From Candidatus Woesearchaeota archaeon (GTDB lineage: Archaea; Nanobdellota; Nanobdellia; Woesearchaeales; JACJVV01), in NCBI GenBank assembly GCA_020637495.1, contig JACJVV010000001.1:434001-498000 (forward strand): a DNA stretch of 64,000 nucleotides, written 5' to 3'. Each line of letters starts with the position of its first letter. Position 1 is the stretch's first letter. Positions 53,619-64,000 of the stretch are shown here, piece by piece. The notes beneath the pieces were generated by a model that did not search any database, was not told the DNA's origin, and was given only the letters and a program-made list of their open reading frames with translations. The position numbers and the translations under genes are program-made.

Positions 53619-56600
53619 ACATAACCTAATCAGGTACTATAACGAATATGGTGAAATAAATTTCAGCAATAGGCTATCAGATGTCTTTGGTAATATCAGT
53701 TATCCTGGTACGATTGCAATACAAGATAATAACATATATGTAAATACTACTGATAATTCAGATCTTGATTATTCAGCTAACATGACGCTTTACAACATTG
53801 ATCAGCTTGGATTAGTTCATCCTGTGATATTAGATGGAAATGAGATATGCAATTCAACAACATCTCCTAGCTGCTATAATTTAACTTCATTGGATTCTTC
53901 AACAGTTGTATTCAACGTAAGCAGCATGGGCAATTTCAGCGTCGGAAATCATCCAGGATATACACTGACGGATTGTACAAACATCACTGAACCTGGAGTC
54001 TATGATATAGGGAACAATATCTCCTCTTCAGATGAGTATTGCATTGTTGTAAATTCAGATGATGTTACGATAGATGGTAATGGTTTCAATCTTAGCTGTG
54101 CTGCTTCTTCATCTAAAGGAATCTATGTAAACTTCTCTGCAAGTACGACAATTGAGAATATGACATTAAAGGATTGCGATACGAATTTATATCTTAACTC
54201 TGTATCCAGAAATATCATCAATAATATCTCATTATTGGGAGCAAGAAATAACATCATCATGACAAACAGCTCCTCATCAAATATTACAGATGCTGTCATT
54301 AATGATAGTCTTTCAGTAGTAGATTTGTATGGAATGAGAATACTTGATAGTTCAAGCATATTACTCTCTGACATCTTCATAGGCCCAATGGGTACTGGTA
54401 TTGGAAATGAACTATTGTTGTCAAATGTGAATAATTCAAGGATCCAGGATATAGAGATAGATTGTGCAGCATTCTCTTGCGTATCTTTGTTTGGCACCTA
54501 CAATATCATCTTTGATGATTCAATAGTTGATGGGATAATGTCTGTACAGAATTCCAACAATATCAACATGACAAACCTTACAACTCCTAATTCAATATCT
54601 TCAAGCGGAAGCAGCAATATCAGGAAGAATTGGTACATTGATGTATATGTACAGGATAATTCAAGCATGGCTTTGCCGAGTGCAACTGTAAGTGCATATA
54701 ACACAACAAGCAGTAATGTTTTCTCAACCACAACATCTGGAACTGGATACATCTCACAGAGGAATGTATCAGAATACGTGATAATAAACGATATCAAGAT
54801 CTACTCTAATAATTATACGATAAACGCTTCAAGAACATCATACAATTCCAGCTTTGCAATACTTAATATAACTGATAATGTGATGGCATCTCTTACATTG
54901 CGTCCACAATATCTCAATATAAATTCTGTGAGCCATGTCCCTACCAATACTTCACCTGAAGATGAGATAAATATAACTGTTGATGTCTCGAATACTGATG
55001 GAATTATCATATGCAATATCACAGGTGATCTTGGGAACTTCAGTAATAGCTCTTCAAGCGGAACCAATCAACAGATCATATATCATGTTGCAACCCAGCC
55101 AATAGGCATGTATGATTATGATGTAACATGCATTGATGATATGAACCAAGATTCTGATACAAGTAATGCATTGACTGTCAATTATGTACCTAATATATTC
55201 CCAGTGAACCTATCATCTTCAGTCGGAAATCCTTTGTTAGGGCAGCCTGTATTGTTGACAGCAAAGATAAACACTAGCTATGGTTTTGTTGAAGATCTTA
55301 CTGTAGCATTCTATGACGGAACAACAAATATCGGAAATAAGACGATAACCTACATAGGGCCTAATTCACAGCAAGAGACATCCTTAACACACATATTCAC
55401 ATCTGAAGAGAACCATGTAATAACTGTGGAAGTTAACCCTAATGGGCAGAAGCTGGAGACCAATTATTCTGACAATAACTATTCAATCGTATTACCTGTA
55501 GGAACGACAAGCTTAGGCGATATATTTGTAGAATTCACTGCTTCTCCTAATCCTGTAGATTTGATGTCAACATTTGACGTATCTGGAAGGGCTACATATG
55601 ATTTCTCGCCTTATCTAGCAGTTGCTGGCGGAATAATAGTGGTTACCTTGGAAGGCTCAGATACTTCATACTACACCTATACTGATTCAAATGGGATGTT
55701 CTCTGTAAATGACATACTTGCCGATAGTGGTGCAGGTGATTTTGAGCTTAATGTAACTTCATCAGATGGTTCAATATCTGGAATAAATTTCACAATCATG
55801 ACTATTGAAGAGGATCTGTTTGAGTTCCCTGATCTATGGTTGAAGGATATATATTATAACGACTCTACTATCATCATAGGCGATGATGTAATAATCTATG
55901 CAAGAGTGAGGAACATAGGTGGAAACAGCACAAATAATTCAGTGTATTTCTATGAGAATGATGTACTTATAGGCAATGCTAGTTTCGAGAATCTTTTCGG
56001 TTATGGAAACGAAAGCATAGTATCTATTAACCATACTTTCTTGAATCCTGGAACTAGGTCAATAAAAGCTTCAGTCGATCCATTGAATAACCTAACTGAG
56101 TTGCTAGAGACAAACAACAACAGAACAGAAAGCCTGAATGTCTATGATATGGTTGTAGATCTGCAGCCTTATTCTTTGTCAGTAGACAATACAACTCCAT
56201 TGAGCAATGGAAGCTTCTCAATAACTGCTTATGTAAGGAATAATGGAGGAAATAGTACTGAGAATGTCACTGTTGATTTCTATGCCAATGATACATATCT
56301 AGGAGAGTCAATAATACCTTTCATAGGATCTGCTGGACAGAGTACAACAATACTTGCAACAAATCTTTCTTCAGCTGGAACTTATGATATCAAGCTAGTA
56401 GTGAATGGTATGCAGAATATAACTGAAGCTTCGTATGATGATAACAATTATACACGTAGCAGCTATGTCACTGTATATGATAGTTATCTTCCTGATTTTG
56501 TCATAACTGATATCTCAGCTCAGCAGTTGTTTGTACAAGCTACAAGCACTATAACGATAGACGTGTTAAACAATGGCCTTGAGTCTGCGACTTCAACTGT

Positions 56601-59600
56601 GTTACTGGAAGTCTATATCGATGATGTATTGCAAGACTCGAATTATGTTGGTCCTATCTCTCAAGGGCAGACATATGAGTATCAATTTGATCATTACTTC
56701 GACAGATATGATTTCGGCACTCAATCCATATATGCATCTGTGAATAGTGATGCAAATGTATCAGAGATAAATTATGCAAATGATAATAGGACAGAAAGCT
56801 TCACAATCTATATGCCTGACCTGTATATTGTCAGCACTGATATATCTTATAATATTACAGAGGCTGAAGTAGGTGATGATGTCAACATAAGCCTTACAAT
56901 ACATAACCCTGATTCAGGTGTCGATAATGTAACTGTCAATCTCAACAAGACTATAGGGAATGAGAGCGAGATATTATCTCAATTGCTAGTCAATCTATCT
57001 TCAGGTGATAATATTGTAAGCACGCTTTGGAACAACATACCTTCTACTGGAAGCTATGTAATCGCAGCCAGCGTAAATCCTTACGAAAAGCAATATGAGA
57101 ATAACTCTAACAACAACATCGCTACAAAATCATTGCTCGTCTACAATCGTATTGATATTGGCAGTTGTGGGACTTTGAATGAAAGCAATACAGAATATGT
57201 CCTAAATACAAGTATCTCAGGAATCATAGGTTCGTGCTTCAACATCACTGCATCAAATGTGACATTAATGGGTAACGGATATAACATTACAGGATCATCA
57301 GGAATAGGAATATATGTGAATACGGGAACTGTTAATGTTACAGTCAGGGATTTCGCTGGAATAATAACTTTCCCTTATGCTGTGTATCTTGATGGAACAT
57401 TGAATTCAACTGTTTCAAACATCACAACTGATACATCCGATAATGGTGTCACTTTATATAATAGTTCCAATACAGATATAATCGGTAATACAATCAGATC
57501 CGGAACAAGTGATGGAATAACTATTATCGATTCAGATAATACTACGATAGAATCAAATTCAGTATATGATTTCTTCTTCACATCTGGTGTACATCTGGTC
57601 GGGACTTCTGATAATGCTACATTGCTTAATAATAATATTTACAATAATATTGGTGGTTCAATTGAGGATGAATCATCTGGTTATCATAATCTATTGTACA
57701 ACAATTCATATGGACAGATAGAATGGGTTGATAATTCATTCCTAGCATCTATGGATGTTGCAGCTGCATTGACTTTCCCTGGTCACATCAGAATTGATAG
57801 GAATTCTGCATATGTCAACGCAAGCAACTATATCAGTGAGAATATTGATTCTGAAATTAATATAACGCTTGATCTTTCTGGACTAAGCATATCATCTCCT
57901 TACATATTGAAGGATGGAGCGAACTGCACGAATGAATGCAGCATCCTTAGTTATTCAAATAATATCATTGTGTTCAATGCAACTTCATTAGGTGAGTATA
58001 CAGTCTCAGATGAGGAAATATCAATAGGTAACTGGACGAGGATCATTTCACCTCAAGGTATATTTGAGCCTTATAATTCAAGCCTTTATGGAACACATGT
58101 AAATACATTCCAGATACATTTTGAGAACCTGAGCATATCAAATGCTGATCTTGTATGTGATTTAAAGATATCAAATGGATCGGTTATCACGCTACGCAAT
58201 AACAGCCTTAACATATTTGGATCAAATTATTCCATGAATTATACAATGACTTCATCAGATAGTATCGTCAATAATACTGGAGCTCATTATATCCCTTGGA
58301 TATTGAAGAATTGCAGCATTGTTGATGGTATAAACATAATACATAATGAGACTTTGAATGATAGGATATATGTGCATCACGGAAGAGAATGGGATGAGAG
58401 TGAAGTCACACGTGCAGTATCATGCATGAGTGCCGCAGGACAGTATTTCAACAATACTGCGACATGCACGTTTAATGAGGATGTGAACTTTGCGTTGAAG
58501 ATGGAAGCAGGTGCTCCTGTCAATGAATCTTGTTACAACTCACTTGATAACTCAACAAATGATCCTTATTGTAGAGGAATCTTCTTCCCATTGTATGATC
58601 CGCTTGACTATCATGTAGGATATTCTGCAGCTGTTGATGATCCTAATGGTTATGCTGAATTCAGTGTATCTGTAGGGGGTTATAGTACAGATGTAAGCTA
58701 TACCAGCTACCCAGATGCATCCAATAACATGAAGATAAGGTTTGTTGAATCATTGACAGGGCAACCTTTCAGCTTTGCTATCAGGAACCTTACTAATGCA
58801 AGCAGCGTCAGCGCCTATGGTGAGGAGTTAGGGGATGGTAGTGTCCAGCTTGAGCAGTTTGCAAATAATACACAGAATATACTCTACACCAACTTTGACG
58901 GATTCTCTGGTGACCTTGATTTTACACTTAACATAAGCTTCAATGATTCAAAAGATGAAGATAGAGTCTTTGCAATAATAATAAGTTATGGAACTTCAAC
59001 GAATGCTGATAGTCCTGCAACTTTCATTGTGTCATTCAATTCAACACATGGATTTGACAGCAATGATGAGGGCTTTAATACAACACTTGCTTATGATATA
59101 AACTCCAGCGAGGCACTGATCTGCGGCGATGGGGCTAACAATGATTTCGACTATCTCGGAAACAGCGGAATATGGGATTATAGCTATGATTGTTTTGACG
59201 AGGATTGTAACGGTAGCCAAGGAAGCGTTACACAGAGCAATGAATTCGGAAGCTCACTATCAGGAATATGCAGTTATGGCACTGAAGCTGGCTATTGTAA
59301 TGATAGTTACGACAATGATTATGATTACCTGCTTGGAATTGATTTCACAGACTGTCACGACGCTGACTGCTTCCAGAATGATGCAGAATGCCTTATTGTT
59401 GAAGCTATATGCAATGACAGCGTAAATGATGATTGGGATTACACTTTGGGAGAGAGTGATCTTACCTCATCTCAAAAGATAGGGAATAATGGAACGAAGT
59501 ATGATGGCACTTACATATATGACTTGACAGATTGTGAAGATCCTGATTGTGATGGAAGAGTAGGTGGACCTTCAGGCCAATCATGTGATTATGGATATGA

Positions 59601-62600
59601 GACAAGCTGCGCTGATGGATTTGACAATGATGCATTACAGTTGAAGGATTGTGAACTCTCTGTTCTTTCAGGAAGCACTGATATGCCAACTCCTGCAGAT
59701 GCAGAATATGACTGTAAAGAGTTCTGTAGGATAATAAATTCAACTGAGACTGGAATACGATGTGATAATAATCTCGATGATGATTATGACGCTATCATAA
59801 TAACTGGATACTATTCAGACCAGTATTCCGCAAATAATGGTATAGGGAATTATGGAACAGATTGCAGATGGGGTGGATATTTCGGAATCGGAACGAATTA
59901 TAATCCTGATGAGGATTGCAATATGACAACGATGTCTTCTGGAGCAGTTTGCGAACTTGCTATTGAGTTAAGCTGTGATGACGGCTATGATAATGACTTT
60001 GATCATGATGCTTCAGGAATGTATAATGCAGGATGGACAGAAGAGGCATATGAGCTTTATTTCAACAGCAGCTATTCAGAAGATGCTGACTATGATGATT
60101 ATGATTGTGCAGATGGGGCAAATGTCCCAAGCTCTGAAGCTTTGAATGCTTCATGGTGTTTTGATGGGGTCGATAACGATCTTGATGCATATTATTTCAA
60201 TGGATCAGGATATTCCATAAATAGCTCATCTGGTTATGATTGCTCTGATCCAGATTGTCTTGGAATATCGAACCCGAATAATGCAAATCAAACATGTCTT
60301 GATTATGAGTATAACAACAGTGATCCATTCTTTGATACGATAGAGTATCCTGGATTGTATTGTGCAAATGGTCTTAATGATGATGCTGATGAAGACGGTT
60401 ATGATTGCTCTGATCCAGATTGCTATCAGCAGTTCAGCATCTGCTCTCGTGGACCTTGTTACACAACTGAGAATACTACTTGGTACAGCTGTTCAGATGG
60501 TACTGACAATGACTACGATGGAGACATGAACTGCCTTGATCCAGATTGTGATGGGATGGTTGGTTCAACATCAGGATCAACAACTGGAGCATTATGTGAG
60601 CATGCAATTGAGACGAGTTGTTTTGATGGATTTGATAATGACGGCGATGGTGATATTGATTGCGCAGATTCTGATTGTGATGCATATGACCATCCATTGA
60701 CAGGTTTAGATTGTGAATTCCTATTTGAATCTGATTGTGATGATGGTTTTGATAACGATAGGGATGGCAGCTATGATTGTTCAGATAGTGATTGTTATGC
60801 AACTTGTGGAGTATCTGCTGTATCTGGTCTTAACCCTATAACCTTGCCAACAACACAAAGCTCAAGCTTGACAGGAGGTGTCTCAGCATATATCTCATCC
60901 TATACTTCAAGGGTAAGAATGGGAGAGTGGTATAATATAACTATGAGGACAACTTCTGCATCAACCAATGCATTGTGGATAATCGGAAGTTCTGATAATG
61001 TATTCCCTAAATCACAATTTGATGTATCAGGAGCATATCTTAGCGGACCTAATGCTGCTGATTTCACACTTACTGAAGAGGATATAGGATTCGTGATAGA
61101 AAGCAATGGTGCAAATCTTCCTTCAGGATATACTGTCTCATTATTATTACAATCTATCGGAACATTGACTCCTTACTCTTATGAGATATCACATTCCGAA
61201 GAGAATGGTGGAGACATATCAAACGGGAATACTTTAAGCATTGAGATTGTGGAGAACAACACGCCTTCAATTGATATCATAAGGGTTGATCCTAATGCTA
61301 CTGGAATGAATTATGGTGGAAGTGTCTACATAATCGCTGATGCAATGGATGATTATTCAATGGGTGCATGCCAATGGTCTGTTACAGGGGCTGACATGAT
61401 TGCATTATCAGATTCAACAGATTGCAAGACAAGCTTTTCACCTACAATTGAGGGAACTTATGTGATAAATGTAACACCTGTAGACTATTATTCGAATGTT
61501 GGTGAGAGCGTTGTCGTGAATTATGACCTTAATATAGTACCTATCGGCTCTAGAATAGATACTGACAAGACATTCTATGCTCCATCTGATCTGTTAGATG
61601 TGAATGCTTCATTCAGTGTTGCCTCATCTGATAATCTTGATAGTTGTGAGCTGATTGCACAGACTGAAGGATTTGGAAGCAGCAATGTAAGCATTGCAAA
61701 TATATCTGCATCATCTGGTTCATGCAACTTCACGGATGTATCGCTTTCAGGATTACCTGATGGCATGTATAATATAATCGTGCTTGTGAGTGAGAGTACG
61801 GAAGACGATTATGTCTACAGTTATCAAACACCAATATATATCTGTTCAGCAGCAGAAGGTGAATGTAGTTTTGTCGATTTCGGCGGCGATGAATATCCTG
61901 ACATCTGTGATGAGGTATCTCAGGATTTGATTGCTCCTACTGTGACGATAACTTCACCTTACTCAGATTATCATACTGGTTCAATTATCTTAGATATGGC
62001 TGTATCAGATTCAAATCTGCAAGCAACCTATTATAATATAACTAATTCATCTGGCAGTGTTGTCTTCCAGAATAGCACATTCGATTCAGGCCCTTCATTT
62101 GAATGGAATGACGTGATTGATATATCCTCACTTGATGACGGTAATTATACGATATCAGTATATGCTAATGATAGTATAGGGAAGTCAAAGAGCGATTCCA
62201 TCTGGTTCATAGTCGATAATACCTACCCACAGATAGACTGGGATAGTTTTTCAGTCGCTGATGCTGCAAGCGTTCCACAAGATTTCATAGTATCAAATGT
62301 AACCTGGAATGAGAGCTATTTCAGCTTCATCTATTGGAATATAAGCAATGTTGCAGAAAGCAATTATACCACTGCAACTTATGGTCACAATGAGACTAAT
62401 GGTTCAGGTCTTGCATATGGGCTATACTATTATAATGTGACAATATGCGACATGGTTGATCATTGCAATACGACAACTACTCGATCAATCACATTATATG
62501 ATGGAAGTGAAGAGGCTGCTCAATGCCAGGATGGAATTGATAATGATGGTGATGGAGCGATTGATTATGGTATACTCCCTGGAAATGATCCTGGTTGCAG

Positions 62601-63954
62601 CTCTGGAACAGATGATGATGAGTCTGATGGATATGTGACTTGCACACAGGATAGTGATTGTGGCACGACAATCGTTGATTATTATTGTTCTGGTTCATCC
62701 TCATATACGCATTACACTAATACAACAACTTTTACGTGCAATAATGCAGGACATGATACAAGCTACTGCAGCAACTCATCTGTTGTAATGGGTGGCCCTT
62801 GCGATTACATCTGCAGCAACAGCAGTCTTGGTTGTGATTACACAGAGTGCAGTGATGGAATCGATAATGATAATGATACGACGTTTGATTACTCAACTGG
62901 ATCAGATGGAGATTCAGGCTGTGCGAACTATTATGATGACAACGAGTCTGATGGAGTAGTTGCATGCAGTTCTGATAGTGAATGTGGTGAAGTATTTATA
63001 GTCAATTTCTGCTTAGATTATGAATACTATACAAATTCAGTCACACCAGTATGCATACTTGCAGGATATGATAGCAGTTATTGCTATAATTCAACGATAT
63101 CCACATCTGTAGAATGTTCATATACTTGTTCAAACTCTTTAGGATGTGATGTTATAGACGAAGATGCTACCTGTTCAGAGGATGCAGACTGTGGCAATCA
63201 GACAAGCATATCATGGTGTGATGGCCTTACATACAACATGAATACAACTACACCTACATGTTTAAGCCCTGGCACATCTGATGCTTCCTGTTCCGATATC
63301 TTAACAAATGTGAACTCTACAGAATGCAGTAACATATGTTCAGGTGCATATGGTTGCGATTATTCTGCTTGTTCAGATGGCATAGATAATGATGGAGATG
63401 GTTTTATAGATTACGGCACTGGAAATGAGAGTGACGATGGTTGCGTATCATTTGAAGATTCGAGCGAAAGTTCTGAGGATGATTCTATTGTTGATGCCCC
63501 AGGAGATAATTCAGGATATCTCAGGATAGAACATAATGGTGGAAAATACTATGTCTTCAGGGATGATACAGCAGTAGACAAGGTTCCACTAGAATCTATT
63601 TCAGAGAATGACGTCTCTTCAGATGGGAATGGTGGAGCTACAGATGTTACCGATACCAAGAGTAAAGTCAATCGGTTCATCTTCAAGATAGATTCCCAGG
63701 AAGTCGATATAATCGACACTGCTGATTATACAGCAGAAGAGATCGGCTTGATTGATATTGAAGTGAATTTGAACAAGGAGAAACATACTAAGTATGTTGA
63801 TTTCATCGATGACCTTGAGCAGACACGCGTCGATGATGATTATGTGGTTGAGATAGGAAGTGATGTTCCAAGGGAAGGTTCATATGAGGCTGTTGCCAAG
63901 ATTTATTATAAGGGAATGCTTATCGATGAGAAAGTAATAAATGTAGAAAGATGA
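53607..63954 (+). CDS. giant surface protein, C-terminal part after the frameshift
   Basis: The continuing frame is readable from the G5T4 run; its first ATG is at 53782, giving 3390 residues without a signal peptide, so independent export is unlikely. It completes a beta-helix module (closing near 53955) and adds another beta-helix (53960-54600). About five CARDB-like adhesion domains (55195-57150) and a further beta-helix (57160-58020) follow. Eleven DG-DND-DG type calcium-like repeats (59100-60830) and Ig-like domains (61260-62500) come next. A second cysteine/DG-DND region (62520-63470) and an acidic C-terminal domain end the protein. No C-terminal membrane helix is seen. Joined to the upstream part it would be about 7459 residues. 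Confidence 0.75.
59100..60830 (+). repeat. C-DG-DND-D tandem repeats, calcium-type
   Basis: Eleven irregular copies of a C-x-DG-x-DND-x-DG-x2-DC-x-D-x-DC pattern, for example CFDGFDNDGDGDIDC and CDDGFDNDRDGSYDC. The early copies have long inserts and the later ones are compact. The aspartate spacing resembles thrombospondin type 3 and dockerin-like calcium loops. Two more single copies lie near 62520 and 63370. Confidence 0.75.
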
Positions 63955-63962
63955 ATCAAAGT

Positions 63963-63988
63963 GTGAATTAGAAAAGTGAATTAGAAAA
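63963..63988 (+). repeat. 13-nt tandem repeat after the giant gene
   Basis: GTGAATTAGAAAA occurs twice in direct succession in the last bases of the window, followed by a TATA-like ATAATATATA. It may mark the promoter of a gene beyond the window. Confidence 0.6.
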
Positions 63989-64000
63989 GTATAATATATA

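Noticed and set aside
53782..63954. Independent 3390-residue gene starting at the ATG 53782
   Set aside because: It lacks a signal peptide and promoter, and begins in the middle of a module whose first half is readable upstream in the same frame.
41574..63954. CRISPR array or mobile element in the repeat-rich region
   Set aside because: Repeats are in-frame coding modules without regular spacers, and no transposase, integrase or cas gene is present in the window.

Overview
The window is archaeal. It carries archaeal-type DnaG primase, DNA topoisomerase VI (both subunits), RIO1 kinase with a Dim2/Pno1-like KH protein, the recycling ATPase ABCE1/RLI, translin, a TrmB regulator and a circularly permuted YlqF-type GTPase. 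It also has an intron-bearing tRNA with a bulge-helix-bulge splice site. Many genes have a TATA box about 25-28 nt upstream of the start codon, so leaderless transcripts are common and several starts can be fixed that way; a minority have GGAGG/GGGGTGAT ribosome sites. Low GC, tight packing, and giant cysteine-rich secreted proteins full of CGDGxxD and DG-DND-DG repeats suggest a DPANN-type lineage (Woesearchaeota/Pacearchaeota-like). That placement is inference, not proven.

Layout: 1-5.9 kb holds an Lrp regulator plus Nudix pair, then a leftward block (PfkB kinase, PLD-fold protein, pyruvate kinase, HerA-like ATPase). 6.0-11.7 kb is envelope biology: a DUF192 lipoprotein, a SurA-like/thioredoxin fusion, a SpoIIM-like membrane protein and a repeat-rich S-layer-like protein. 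11.7-17.6 kb has rhomboid, translin, YlqF GTPase, two membrane GT2 glycosyltransferases and a tRNA-dihydrouridine synthase. 17.7-27.7 kb has zinc-ribbon proteins, DnaG, a structured intergenic segment (candidate ncRNA), RIO1/KH, a cysteine-rich lipoprotein, a TrmB gene divergent from two orphan genes, and the Topo VI operon. 27.8-37.8 kb has a GT28 glycolipid synthase, a coiled-coil alpha/beta hydrolase, ABCE1 divergent from an MBL-fold hydrolase, tRNA-Thr(CGU), glycerol kinase, a methyltransferase and PyrB. 38.0-41.3 kb has a membrane protein, two tandem adenylate kinase-like genes and a SprT-like metalloprotease.

41.4-64 kb is dominated by one locus. A small ribbon-helix-helix-like gene overlaps (ATGA) the start of a surface-protein gene that runs to 63954. 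A single frameshift in a G5T4 run near 53605-53613 splits it into 4014- and 3390-codon frames; joined, it would encode about 7459 residues. It is a mosaic of LamG-like domains, beta-helix modules with a recurring cysteine-rich header and a recurring closing sequence, a seven-bladed RCC1-like propeller, CARDB domains and calcium-type DG-DND-DG repeats.

Most notable: the ABCE1 protein has lost exactly the four cysteines that ligate one of its two Fe-S clusters and kept the four for the other; the giant adhesin and its coupled small regulator; the tRNA-Thr with an altered D-loop/T-loop contact; and near-identical internal duplications in the S-layer-like gene. The secreted cysteine-rich proteins together with the CPHC thioredoxin fusion suggest disulfide-based folding of the cell surface (inference).
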